This document shows positions 55,226-63,971 of a stretch of DNA of 64,000 nt, piece by piece; the stretch's first letter is position 1, and every line of letters begins with the position of its first letter. Origin of the DNA: Streptomyces sp. Act143. Lineage in GTDB: Bacteria; Actinomycetota; Actinomycetes; Streptomycetales; Streptomycetaceae. The notes under the pieces are model-generated. The model saw nothing but the letters and a program-made list of their open reading frames with translations, ran no database searches and was not told where the DNA came from. A program made the translations under genes and the position numbers. The DNA lies in NCBI RefSeq assembly GCF_003143935.1, contig NZ_QFRX01000001.1, forward strand, positions 3,084,292 to 3,148,291, in the 5' to 3' direction.

Positions 55226-56653
55226 TCAGCTGTCGAAGCCCAGGCCCAGCCGGTCCATGGCCTTCAGCCACAGGTTGCGCCGGCCGCCGTGCGAGTCCGC
55301 CCGTGCCAGCGACCACTTGGTCAGCGCGATGCCGGTCCAGGCGAACGGCTCCGGCGGGAACGGCAGCGGCTTCCTGCGGACCATCTCCAGGCCGGTCCGC
55401 TCGGTGGTCTCCCCCGCCAGCAGGTCCAGCATCACCTCCGCGCCGAACCGGGTCGCGCCGACACCGAGGCCCGTATAGCCCGCCGCGTAGGCGACGTTGC
55501 CGTGGTGGGCGGTGCCGAAGAACGCCGAGAAGCGCGAGCAGGTGTCGATTGCGCCGCCCCACGCGTGGGTGAAGCGGACGCCCTCCAGCTGCGGGAAGCA
55601 GGTGAAGAAATGGTCGGCGAGCTTGGCGTAGGTCTCCGGCCGGTCGTCGTACTCGGCGCGGACCCGGCCGCCGTACGGGTAGACCGCGTCGTAACCGCCC
55701 CACAGGATGCGGTTGTCGGCCGAGAGTCTGAAGTAGTGGAACTGGTTGGCCGAGTCCCCGAGTCCCTGCCTGTTCTTCCAGCCGATCTCCTTGAGCTGGT
55801 CGTCGCTCAGCGGCTCGGTCATCAGCGCGTAGTCGTAGACCGGGACGGTGTACGCGCGCACCCGCTTGACCAGGTTGGGGAAGATGTTGGTGCCGAGCGC
55901 CACCTTGCGGGCCCGCACCGAGCCGTAGGGGGTGCGTACGGCCATGCCGGCGCCGTACGGCTTCAGCGTCAGGGCCGGGGTGTGCTCGTGGATCCGGACG
56001 CCGAGGGCGAGGCAGGCCCGCTTCAGCCCCCAGGCGAGCTTGGCCGGGTTGAGCATGGCGACGCCGCGGCGGTCGTACAGGCCGGCCTGGAAGGTGGGCG
56101 AGTCGACCTGCTCCCGGACCGCCTCCGCGTCCAGGAACTCCACGCCCTCGGCGAGACCCTGGCGCTGCATCTCCTCGTACCAGTCGCGCAGTTCCCACGC
56201 CTGGTACGTCTCGGTCGCGACGTCGATCTCGCCGGTGCGCTCGAAGTCGCAGTCGAGGGAGTAGCGGGCGACCGCCTTCTCGATCTCGTCGAGGTTGCGG
56301 GCGCCCAGCTCCTCCAGCTTGTGGATCTCGTCCGGCCAGCGGGTCAGCCCGTTGGGCAGCCCGTGGGTGAGGGAGGCGGCGCAGAAGCCGCCGTTGCGGC
56401 CCGAGGCGGCCCAGCCCACCTCACGGCCTTCCAGCAGGACCACGTCCCGCTGCGGGTCGCGCTCCTTGGCGAGGAGCGCGGTCCACAGTCCGCTGTAGCC
56501 GCCGCCGACGACCAGCAGATCGCAGGTCTCGGGGCCGGTGAGGGCGGGCTCGGGGTGGGGCTTGCCGGGGTCGTCCAGCCAGTACGGGACCGGCTGGGCT
56601 TCAGAAAGTGCCTTGATCGAATGACTGCCACGGCTCATGGCGCTTGGGGCCAT
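55226..56653 (-). CDS. FAD-dependent oxidase, gamma-glutamylputrescine-oxidase-like
   Basis: This 475-aa DAO-family flavoprotein has the dinucleotide-binding motif DLLVVGGGYSGLWTALLAKE near residue 45, GRNGGFC and the C-terminal GYTGLGVGATRFGAEVMLDLLAGE. The start ATG has GGGAG 8 nt upstream. It is the last gene of an operon of aldehyde dehydrogenase and polyamine importer genes. That context supports oxidation of putrescine or its glutamyl derivative to an aminoaldehyde, as PuuB does; a glycine/sarcosine-type amine is the alternative. Confidence 0.85.
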   Translation of the reverse strand: MAPSAMSRGSHSIKALSEAQPVPYWLDDPGKPHPEPALTGPETCDLLVVGGGYSGLWTALLAKERDPQRDVVLLEGREVGWAASGRNGGFCAASLTHGLPNGLTRWPDEIHKLEELGARNLDEIEKAVARYSLDCDFERTGEIDVATETYQAWELRDWYEEMQRQGLAEGVEFLDAEAVREQVDSPTFQAGLYDRRGVAMLNPAKLAWGLKRACLALGVRIHEHTPALTLKPYGAGMAVRTPYGSVRARKVALGTNIFPNLVKRVRAYTVPVYDYALMTEPLSDDQLKEIGWKNRQGLGDSANQFHYFRLSADNRILWGGYDAVYPYGGRVRAEYDDRPETYAKLADHFFTCFPQLEGVRFTHAWGGAIDTCSRFSAFFGTAHHGNVAYAAGYTGLGVGATRFGAEVMLDLLAGETTERTGLEMVRRKPLPFPPEPFAWTGIALTKWSLARADSHGGRRNLWLKAMDRLGLGFDS

Positions 56654-56689
56654 GATTTCAACTCCCTACAGGGGGTGTTCCGGAAAGGC

Positions 56690-57490
56690 TTATGCCTTTT
56701 GCTTGTTACGGCGATGGGTGACGACCATAGAGGTCAGGACGAGCAGGACGGCGACCAGGAACATGGCCGTACCGATCACGTTGATCTGAACGGGCGTGCC
56801 GCGCTGCGCCGAGCCCCAGACGAACATGGGGAAGGTGACGGTCGAGCCCGCGTTGAAATTGGTGATGATGAAATCGTCGAAGGAGAGCGCGAAGGCGAGC
56901 AGCGCGCCCGCCGCGATGCCGGGAGCGGCGATCGGCAGGGTGACGCGGACGAACGTCTGGAACGGGCCCGCGTAGAGGTCCTGGGCCGCCTGTTCCAGCC
57001 GCGGGTCCATCGACATCACACGTGCCTTCACCGCCGTCACGACGAAGCTGAGGCAGAACATGATGTGGGCGATGAGGATCGTCCAGAAGCCCAGCTGGGC
57101 GCCCATGTTGAGGAACAGGGTGAGCAGCGAGGCGGCCATGACGACCTCGGGCATCGCCATCGGCAGGAAGATCAGCGAGTTCACTGCGCCGCGGGCGCGG
57201 AACCGGTAGCGGACCAGCGCGAAGGCGATCATCGTGCCGAGGATGGTGGCGCCGATCGTCGCGAACGCCGCGATCTGGAGGCTGATCGACAGCGAACCGC
57301 ACATGTCGGCGACGCCGCACGGATCTTTCCAGGCGTCCGTGGAGAACTGCTGCCATTCGTAGTTGAAGCGCCCCTTCGGTTTGTTGAAGGAGAACACCGT
57401 GACGACGACGTTCGGCAGCAGGAGATACCCGAGCGTCAGCAGTCCCGCGATGACGACGAAATTGCGCTTGAGCCAGTTGACGAAGGCCAT
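56690..57490 (-). CDS. potC: Spermidine/putrescine ABC transporter permease PotC-like
   Basis: This 266-aa protein has six membrane segments. The EAA-type loop is QAAQDLYAGPFQTFVRVTLPIAAPGIAAGALLAFALSFDDF near residue 160, and FALSFDDFIITNF is characteristic of PotC. It starts directly next to the PotB stop. There is a 36-nt gap to the oxidase gene. Confidence 0.92.
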   Translation of the reverse strand: MAFVNWLKRNFVVIAGLLTLGYLLLPNVVVTVFSFNKPKGRFNYEWQQFSTDAWKDPCGVADMCGSLSISLQIAAFATIGATILGTMIAFALVRYRFRARGAVNSLIFLPMAMPEVVMAASLLTLFLNMGAQLGFWTILIAHIMFCLSFVVTAVKARVMSMDPRLEQAAQDLYAGPFQTFVRVTLPIAAPGIAAGALLAFALSFDDFIITNFNAGSTVTFPMFVWGSAQRGTPVQINVIGTAMFLVAVLLVLTSMVVTHRRNKQKA

Positions 57491-58420
57491 TTAAACCAGA
57501 TCCTCCGTCCCGGACTTACGGATGTAGACGGTGACCATCACGAGAATGGCGGCCATGAGGATGAAGGAGAGCGCCGCCGCTGTCGGGTAGTCCAGAATGC
57601 GCAGGAACTGCGACTGGATGACGTTTCCGACCATGCGGGTGTCCGTCGAGCCGAGCAGATCGGCGTTGACGTAGTCACCGGCCGCCGGGATGAACGTCAG
57701 CAGCGTGCCGGAGACGACGCCCGGCATCGACAGCGGGAAGGTCACCTTGCGGAACGTGGTGACCGGCTTGGCGTAGAGGTCGCCGGCCGCCTCGTGGAGG
57801 CGGGTGTCGATGCGCTCCAGCGAGGTGTACAGCGGCAGGATCATGAACGGCAGGAAGTTGTACGTCAGACCGCAGACCACCGCCAGCGGGGTGGCCAGCA
57901 CGCGGTCGCCGGTGGTCCAGCCGAGCCAGCTGGTGACGTCCAGGACGTGCAGCGAGTTCAGGGCGCCGACGACCGGGCCGCCGTCCGCGAGGATCGTCTT
58001 CCAGGCGAGGGTGCGGATCAGGAAGCTGGTGAAGAACGGCGCGATCACCAGGATCATGATCAGGTTCCGCCAGCGGCCCGCCCGGAAGGCGATGAGGTAC
58101 GCGAGCGGGTAGCCGAGGATCAGGCAGAGGATCGTCGCCGAACCGGCGTAGAGGATCGAGCGCAGGTACTGCGGCCAGTACTCGGACAGCGCGTCCCAGT
58201 AGGTGGCGAAGTGCCAGGTGACCTTGTAGCCCTGCTCCAGGGAACCGGTCTGCACGGACGTGGAGGCCTGGTAGACCATCGGCAGCGCGAAGAAGACGAT
58301 CAGCCACAGCATGCCGGGCAGCAGCAGCCAGTACGGCACGAGCCGGCCCCGCTGGCGCGGGGGCTTCTTCTCCGGTGCCGTCGGGGCGAGAGGCGGCGGC
58401 GCCTCGGTGAGCGTCGCCAT
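57491..58420 (-). CDS. potB: Spermidine/putrescine ABC transporter permease PotB-like
   Basis: This 309-aa protein has six membrane segments and the loop HEAAGDLYAKPVTTFRKVTFPLSMPGVVSGTLLTFIPAAGDYVNADLLG, typical of PotB. Its ATG shares one base with the potA stop, so the two are translationally coupled. Confidence 0.92.
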   Translation of the reverse strand: MATLTEAPPPLAPTAPEKKPPRQRGRLVPYWLLLPGMLWLIVFFALPMVYQASTSVQTGSLEQGYKVTWHFATYWDALSEYWPQYLRSILYAGSATILCLILGYPLAYLIAFRAGRWRNLIMILVIAPFFTSFLIRTLAWKTILADGGPVVGALNSLHVLDVTSWLGWTTGDRVLATPLAVVCGLTYNFLPFMILPLYTSLERIDTRLHEAAGDLYAKPVTTFRKVTFPLSMPGVVSGTLLTFIPAAGDYVNADLLGSTDTRMVGNVIQSQFLRILDYPTAAALSFILMAAILVMVTVYIRKSGTEDLV

Positions 58421-59601
58421 CAGGCCGCCGCCCCTTCCTCGACACCGGCGAAGCCCTCTGTCCCTGCAAGCAGGGACTGAGCGGCGTCGAGGCCGAAGGT
58501 GTGGGCCGGGCTCCAGTGCAGGACGACGTCGGCGCCGGGCACCAGCCGGGAGTCCCGCTCGATGTTCTGGACGTAGACCTCGAACTCGGGGCAGACCGCG
58601 CTGTCGATGCCGTACTGGGTGGAGACGCCGATGAAACTGCTGTTGGCGATCTTGCCGGTGATGCGGTTGCGGCCCTCGGGGATCTCGCCCGCGTCGTCGG
58701 CGTGGGTGAGGGAGATCTTCTCCGGGCGGACGCCGACCAGCACCTTGCCGCCGGTCGTGGCGGGCGCCGAACAGCGCGACTCGGGCAGCACGAGCTTGCC
58801 GCCACCGGCCTTGAGGACGATGTCGTCGCCGTTCTTCGTGTCGACCTCGGCCTCGATGAGGTTGGAGGTGCCGAGGAAGTTGGCGACGAACGTGGTCTGC
58901 GGGTTCTCGTACAGGTCGGTGGGCGAGCCGAGCTGCTCGACGCGGCCCGCGTTCATCACGGCGACCGTGTCGGCCATGGTCATGGCCTCCTCCTGGTCGT
59001 GCGTGACGTGCACGAAGGTGATGCCGACCTCGGTCTGGATGCGCTTGAGCTCCAGCTGCATCTGGCGGCGCAGCTTGAGGTCGAGGGCGCCGAGGGGCTC
59101 GTCGAGGAGGAGCACCTTGGGGTGGTTGATGAGCGCGCGGGCGACGGCGACGCGCTGCTGCTGGCCGCCGGAGAGCTGGTGCGGCTTCTTGCGGGCCTGC
59201 TCACCGAGCTGGACGAGGTCCAGCATCTCCTCGACCTGCTTCTTCACCGACTTGATGCCACGTCGGCGCAGACCGAAGGCGACGTTCTCGAAGATGTCGA
59301 GGTGCGGGAAGAGGGCGTAGGACTGGAAGACCGTGTTCACCGGCCGCTTGTACGGCGGCAGGTGGGTGACCTCCTGGTCACCGAGGAACACGGTGCCGGT
59401 GGTCGGCTCCTCAAGGCCCGCGATCATCCGCAGGGTGGTGGTCTTGCCGCAGCCGGAGGCGCCGAGCAGGGCGAAGAAGGAGCCCTGCGGCACGGTCAGG
59501 TCCAGCGGCTGCACGGCGGTGAAGCCGTTGTCGTACGTCTTGCTGATGCCCGAGAGGCGGACGTCCCCGCCGGTTTCGTTCTTGTTCGTCACGGTGGTCA
59601 C
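58420..59601 (-). CDS. potA: Spermidine/putrescine ABC transporter ATPase PotA-like
   Basis: This 393-aa ATPase has Walker A LLGASGCGKTTT, signature LSGGQQQRVAVARAL, Walker B VLLLDEPLGALD, and a C-terminal TOBE domain (VLVGVRPEKISL) as in PotA. The start is a GTG overlapping the potD stop (GTGA). It energises uptake through PotB/PotC. Confidence 0.94.
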   Translation of the reverse strand: MTTVTNKNETGGDVRLSGISKTYDNGFTAVQPLDLTVPQGSFFALLGASGCGKTTTLRMIAGLEEPTTGTVFLGDQEVTHLPPYKRPVNTVFQSYALFPHLDIFENVAFGLRRRGIKSVKKQVEEMLDLVQLGEQARKKPHQLSGGQQQRVAVARALINHPKVLLLDEPLGALDLKLRRQMQLELKRIQTEVGITFVHVTHDQEEAMTMADTVAVMNAGRVEQLGSPTDLYENPQTTFVANFLGTSNLIEAEVDTKNGDDIVLKAGGGKLVLPESRCSAPATTGGKVLVGVRPEKISLTHADDAGEIPEGRNRITGKIANSSFIGVSTQYGIDSAVCPEFEVYVQNIERDSRLVPGADVVLHWSPAHTFGLDAAQSLLAGTEGFAGVEEGAAA

Positions 59602-60845
59602 GCCCCAGTCAGCTTCGCGAACTTCTCTTCGAACTCGGTCTCTTCCTTCGAGCTCAGTGAGCGGAAGGCATGGGACTTCGCGGCCATGGCCTTGTCCGGG
59701 ATGATCAGCGGGTTGTTCGCCGCATCCGCGTCGATCTTCTCCAGCTCGGCCTTCACCCCGTCCACGGGCGTCACGTAGTTGATGTACGCGGCGAGCTCGG
59801 CGGCCGGCTGGGGCTCGTAGTAGAAGTCGATGAGCCGCTCGGCGTTGGTCTTGTGCCGGGCCTTGTTCGGGATCAGGAAGTTGTCGGTCGACGTCATGTA
59901 TCCGCTGTCGGGGATCAGGAAGTCGATGTCCTTGCTGTCCGCCTTCAGCTGCACGACGTCACCGGCCCAGGCGATGCAGGCCGCGAAGTCGCCGCTGGTC
60001 AGGTCGGAGGTGTAGTCGTTGCCGGTGAAGCGGCGGATCTGGCCCTTGTCGACGGCCTTCTGGATGCGGGCGACCGCGGCGTCGTAGTCGTCGGCGGTGA
60101 ACTTCCCCGGGTCCTTGCCCATGTCGAGCAGCGTCATGCCGATGCTGTCGCGCATCTCCGACAGGAAGCCGACCTTGCCCTTGAGCTTGGGGTTGTCGAG
60201 GAGGTCGGAGACCGACTTCACCTCCACGCCGTCCAGCGCCTTCTTGTTGTAGGCGATGACGGTCGAGATGCCCTGCCAGACGTACGAGTAGGCGCGTCCC
60301 GGGTCCCAGTCGGGGTTGCGGAACTGGGCCGAGAGGTTGGCGTAGGCGTGCGGCAGGTTGGAGGCGTCCAGCTTCTGGACCCAGCCGAGGCGGATGAGCC
60401 GCGCGGCCAGCCAGTCGGTGAGGACGATGATGTCGCGCCCGGTGTCCTGGCCCGCCGCAAGCTGCGGCTTGATCTTGCCGAAGAACTCGACGTTGTCGTT
60501 GATGTCCTCGGTGTACTTGACCGAGATGCCGGTCCGTTTCCTGAACTGGTCGAGCGTGGGGTGGTGTTTCTCGCTCTCGTCCACGTCGATGTACTCGGTC
60601 CAGTTGGAGAAGTTGACGACCTTCTCCTTGGCCGAGTGGTCCTCCGCGGAGACGCCGCCCTGGGTGTTGCCCGCCGCGGGGATGCCGCAGCCGGTCAGCG
60701 CCCCGAGGCCGCCGACCGCGAGCGCGCCGCCCGCGGAGGCGCGCAACAGGGACCGCCGGGTCATGGCGGCCCGGCCATTGCGGAAGCTGCGCCGCATGGC
60801 GGCCACTTGGGCCGGGCTCAGGCGGTCGGGCTCGTACTGCTCCAT
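59598..60845 (-). CDS. potD: Polyamine-binding lipoprotein PotD-like
   Basis: This 415-aa protein has a twin-arginine signal (MTRRSLLRASAGG) and lipobox LTGC near residue 54, then a PotD/PotF-type fold (VNFSNWTEYIDVDE...GISVKYTEDINDN, VAYNKKAL). The start ATG at 60845 is chosen over 19 further open codons; the ribosome binding site (AAAGGG) is 10 nt away. The ~45-residue extension before the RR motif is long for a signal peptide, so an internal start at MTRRSLL is possible. Confidence 0.9.
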   Translation of the reverse strand: MEQYEPDRLSPAQVAAMRRSFRNGRAAMTRRSLLRASAGGALAVGGLGALTGCGIPAAGNTQGGVSAEDHSAKEKVVNFSNWTEYIDVDESEKHHPTLDQFRKRTGISVKYTEDINDNVEFFGKIKPQLAAGQDTGRDIIVLTDWLAARLIRLGWVQKLDASNLPHAYANLSAQFRNPDWDPGRAYSYVWQGISTVIAYNKKALDGVEVKSVSDLLDNPKLKGKVGFLSEMRDSIGMTLLDMGKDPGKFTADDYDAAVARIQKAVDKGQIRRFTGNDYTSDLTSGDFAACIAWAGDVVQLKADSKDIDFLIPDSGYMTSTDNFLIPNKARHKTNAERLIDFYYEPQPAAELAAYINYVTPVDGVKAELEKIDADAANNPLIIPDKAMAAKSHAFRSLSSKEETEFEEKFAKLTGA

Positions 60846-60923
60846 GCGCGTGGTGCCCTTTCGGAAGTGGTCGGCCGCGGGTCGGGCGGCCTGATTCTCC
60901 ACCCGGCGGTAGCCGGAAATCGA

Positions 60924-62489
60924 CTACGTCCGGTCCCCGAAGATCGTGCGGTGCCAGTCCTTCCTGGCGACCGCCGTATTGTCGAACATGACGTGCTTGA
61001 TCTGGGTGTACTCCTCGAACGAGTACGAGGACATGTCCTTGCCGAAGCCGGACGCCTTGTACCCGCCGTGGGGCATCTCGCTGATGATCGGGATGTGGTC
61101 GTTGACCCACACACACCCGGCCTTGATCTCCCGCGTCGCCCGGTTCGCCCGGTACACGTCCCGGCTCCACGCGGAGGCCGCGAGCCCGTACGGGGTGTCG
61201 TTGGCGAGCGCGATCCCCTCGTCGTCGCTGTCGAAGGGGAGGACCACGAGGACCGGTCCGAAGAGCTCGGACTGCACGATCTCGCTGTCCTGGGCGGCGT
61301 CCGCCACCAGGGTGGGGCGATAGTACGCGCCGTTCTTGAGATCCCCCTGAGGAGCCTCGCCACCGGTGACCACGCGCGCGTAGGCACGCGCACGGTCGAC
61401 GAAGGCGGCGACCCGGTCCCGCTGGACGTGCGAGATGAGCGGTCCGAGGTCGGTGCCGACGGCGAAGGGATCGCCCAGCCGGACGGTCTCCATCAGCGCC
61501 GCCGTCTTCTCCACGAACGCCTCGTAGAGGGGCCGCTGCACGTACGCGCGCGTGGCGGCCGTGCAGTCCTGGCCGGTGTTGATGAGCGCGCCCGCGACGG
61601 CGCCCTGGACGGCCGCCTCCAGGTCCGCGTCGTCGAAGACGACGAAGGGCGCCTTGCCGCCGAGTTCGAGATGGATGCGCTTGACCGTGGCGGTCGCGAT
61701 CTCAGCGACCCGCTTCCCCACCGCCGTGGACCCGGTGAACGAGGTCATGGCGACGTCGGGGTGGCCCACGAGATGCTCACCGGCCTCCTTGCCCGTCCCG
61801 GTGACGATGTTGATCACACCGTCGGGGATGCCGGCGTCGGTGGCGGCCTGCGCGAAGAGCAGCGAGGTGAGCGGGGTGAGCTCGGCGGGCTTGAGCACGA
61901 TGGTGTTGCCCGCGGCGATGGCCGGGAGGATCTTCCAGGCGGCCATCTGGAGGGGGTAGTTCCAGGGCGCGATGGAGCCGACGACGCCGATGGGTTCGCG
62001 GCGGACGTACGAGGTGTGGTCGCCGGAGTACTCACCGGCGGACTGCCCCTGGAGATGCCGTGCGGCGCCGGCGAAGAAGGCGGTGTTGTCGATCGTGCCC
62101 GGGACGTCGAACTCCCGCGTCAGCTTCAGCGGCTTGCCGCACTGGAGCGACTCCGCGCGGGCGAAGTCCTCCGCGCGTTCGGCGAGCACGGCGGCGAACC
62201 GGTGCAGGGCGTCCGAGCGCTCGCCGGGGGTGGTAGCGGCCCAGCCGGGGAAGGCGTCACGGGCGGCGGCGACGGCCGCGTCCACGTCCGCCGGGCCGGC
62301 GAGTTCGTAGGTGTAGACCTCCGCGCCGGTCGCCGGGTCGACGACCGCGTGCGTCCGTCCCGAGGTGCCCTGGGTGAGGCGGCCCGCGATGAACTGCGCG
62401 CCGGCCGCGAGGCGCTCCTGGGCCGGGAACCGGTCCGAGGTGTCCGTGGTGCCGGGGGGTTCCGGGGTGGCGTTGCCCGGGTTGTGCAT
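60924..62489 (-). CDS. Aldehyde dehydrogenase, gamma-aminobutyraldehyde-type
   Basis: This 521-aa enzyme has catalytic Cys in NTGQDCTAATRAYVQ near residue 307, Glu in HLELGGKAPFVVFDDAD near 275, and IAPWNYPLQMAAWKI. The GQDCTA-type active-site loop is that of aminobutyraldehyde dehydrogenases. It heads the operon with potDABC and the PuuB-like oxidase, consistent with oxidation of 4-aminobutanal (or a glutamyl form) to GABA. GGAG lies 10 nt before the ATG; 70 open codons upstream are promoter sequence. Confidence 0.87.
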   Translation of the reverse strand: MHNPGNATPEPPGTTDTSDRFPAQERLAAGAQFIAGRLTQGTSGRTHAVVDPATGAEVYTYELAGPADVDAAVAAARDAFPGWAATTPGERSDALHRFAAVLAERAEDFARAESLQCGKPLKLTREFDVPGTIDNTAFFAGAARHLQGQSAGEYSGDHTSYVRREPIGVVGSIAPWNYPLQMAAWKILPAIAAGNTIVLKPAELTPLTSLLFAQAATDAGIPDGVINIVTGTGKEAGEHLVGHPDVAMTSFTGSTAVGKRVAEIATATVKRIHLELGGKAPFVVFDDADLEAAVQGAVAGALINTGQDCTAATRAYVQRPLYEAFVEKTAALMETVRLGDPFAVGTDLGPLISHVQRDRVAAFVDRARAYARVVTGGEAPQGDLKNGAYYRPTLVADAAQDSEIVQSELFGPVLVVLPFDSDDEGIALANDTPYGLAASAWSRDVYRANRATREIKAGCVWVNDHIPIISEMPHGGYKASGFGKDMSSYSFEEYTQIKHVMFDNTAVARKDWHRTIFGDRT

Positions 62490-62562
62490 GTCGCTCGCTC
62501 TCCTCCGCCGCCGGCCCGTGTTCACAGGCGGTGGGCGTAGCTCCAGCTCGATTTGAGTGCCG

Positions 62563-62591
62563 ATCCTGACAGAGCAACTGTCGTCCAACAA
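62563..62591 (-). promoter_or_regulatory. Candidate promoter of the polyamine operon with nested inverted repeats
   Basis: On the minus strand TTGTTG (62586-62591) is followed by 17 nt and CAGGAT (62563-62568). The -35 lies inside the inverted repeat CAACAA...TTGTTG (62586-62591 with 62601-62606). A second inverted pair ATTCCGT/ACGGAAT (62595-62601 with 62622-62628) lies just upstream; both could be regulator-binding sites. Confidence 0.5.
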
Positions 62592-62671
62592 GTGATTCCG
62601 TTGTTGCCTTTTGGTTACGCGACGGAATCTGTCGACCAGGTGTCGAGCGAGCATGGAAAAGGAAGGACGGA

Positions 62672-63280
62672 GTGTCAGTGGCGCCTGCCAGACTCGCATG
62701 CATGACGAAGATCGATTCTCGGGACGCGCTGGTCAGAGCGGTCGAGGCGGGGGCGAGGGTCAAGTACCTGCACTTCTGGGGACACCGCCCGCTGCCGGAC
62801 GGGCGGATCGGCGCGAGCTGCTTGAGCCAGTGGTGGCCGTCACCGTTCGTGGTGGACGGGGTGACGTATGCGACGGCTGAGCACTGGATGATGGCGGGCA
62901 AGGCGCGGCTCTTCGGCGACGCGGAGGCGGAGCGGCAGGTGCTGGCGGCGGACCACCCGTCCCTGGCGAAGAAGGCGGGACGGCTGGTGCGGGGCTTCGA
63001 CGAGGAGACCTGGGAGCGGGAGCGCTTCGGGATCGTCGTCGAGGGCAGCGTCCACAAGTTCGCCTCGGACGCGCGGCTGCGGGAGTTCCTGTTGAACACC
63101 GGGGAGCGGGTGCTGGTGGAGGCCAGTCCGGTGGACCGGGTGTGGGGCATCGGACTCGCGGCGACGGACGAGGGGGCGTCCGATCCGGAGCGGTGGCGGG
63201 GGCCGAACCTGCTGGGGTTCGCGTTGATGGAGGCGCGGGGGCGGTTGCGGGTCGCGGAGGCAGGGCACGACAGGCCCTAG
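62672..63280 (+). CDS. NADAR/YbiA-like family protein
   Basis: This 202-aa product has the NADAR pattern YLHFWGHRP...LSQWWPSPFVVDGVTYATAEHWMMAGKARLFGD and the C-terminal NLLGFALMEARGRL. Members are N-glycosidases acting on early riboflavin intermediates (YbiA) or on ADP-ribose conjugates. I use the GTG at 62672, because AAGGA precedes it, over the ATG 10 codons later, which has no ribosome binding site. It diverges from the polyamine operon. Confidence 0.87.
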   Translation: MSVAPARLACMTKIDSRDALVRAVEAGARVKYLHFWGHRPLPDGRIGASCLSQWWPSPFVVDGVTYATAEHWMMAGKARLFGDAEAERQVLAADHPSLAKKAGRLVRGFDEETWERERFGIVVEGSVHKFASDARLREFLLNTGERVLVEASPVDRVWGIGLAATDEGASDPERWRGPNLLGFALMEARGRLRVAEAGHDRP

Positions 63281-63287
63281 GCCGGCG

Positions 63288-63971
63288 TCAGGCCACGACC
63301 AGCAGGACGGCCATTCCCACGCCCAGCACGATCCCCACCGCTCCGCAGATGATCCCGGCCAGGGCCTGGCCAGGGTTGGTGGCCGTGCCCTTGCTCGCCC
63401 TGCCCCGGCCGATCGCTCCGAAGATCACGCCGAGGATGCCCAGGACGATGGCCAGCGGCCACAGGCAGAAGACGATCGCCGAGAGGATGCCGAGGACCAG
63501 CCCGGCGGTGCCCATGCCGTTGGCGGGCAGGGGCTGCATGCCGGGCCAGCCGTAGTAGCCCTGGGGCTGGCCGGGGTAGCTCGGAGGCTGGCCCGGATAG
63601 CCCTGAGGCCGGCCCGGGTATCCGTAGCCGCCGCCCGGATAGCCGTAGGGCACCTGTCCGGGACCGTCGGGCGCGATGGGGGGCGGCGGGACGGCGGCGT
63701 CCGGAGCGTAGAGGGTGGGGCCGACGGGGGGTGCGAAGGGGTTCGGCGGGGTCGCAGCCGACGGCGGGGCGAAGGGGTTGGCGGCGCCGTTCGAGGGGGC
63801 CGCGGAGCCGCCTGCCGGACCGGTCGGCGGGGCGAAGGGGTTGGCCCAGGGCTGGGGCGTGGAGGTGCCGCTCCCCGGTGCCGACGGCGTGCTGTCCGCC
63901 CCCGGCATCGAAGTGACCGTCTGCTGGTCGTGGACCGACGGAGGCGGCCAGGAGAGCGGGTCGCCGGACAC
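63288..63971 (-). CDS. DUF4190 membrane protein with Pro/Gly/Tyr-rich N terminus (start uncertain)
   Basis: At least 227 aa: residues 1-145 are low complexity with repeats of NPFAPP and GYPGQP; residues ~150-227 hold two membrane helices (GTAGLVLGILSAIVFCLWPLAIVLGILGVIFGAI and ALAGIICGAVGIVLGVGMAVLLVVA), the DUF4190 signature. The frame stays open to the window edge (63998), so the true start may lie outside. The GTG at 63971 is the most upstream start codon visible. The function is unknown; such proteins are common in streptomycete membranes. Confidence 0.75.
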   Translation of the reverse strand: MSGDPLSWPPPSVHDQQTVTSMPGADSTPSAPGSGTSTPQPWANPFAPPTGPAGGSAAPSNGAANPFAPPSAATPPNPFAPPVGPTLYAPDAAVPPPPIAPDGPGQVPYGYPGGGYGYPGRPQGYPGQPPSYPGQPQGYYGWPGMQPLPANGMGTAGLVLGILSAIVFCLWPLAIVLGILGVIFGAIGRGRASKGTATNPGQALAGIICGAVGIVLGVGMAVLLVVA

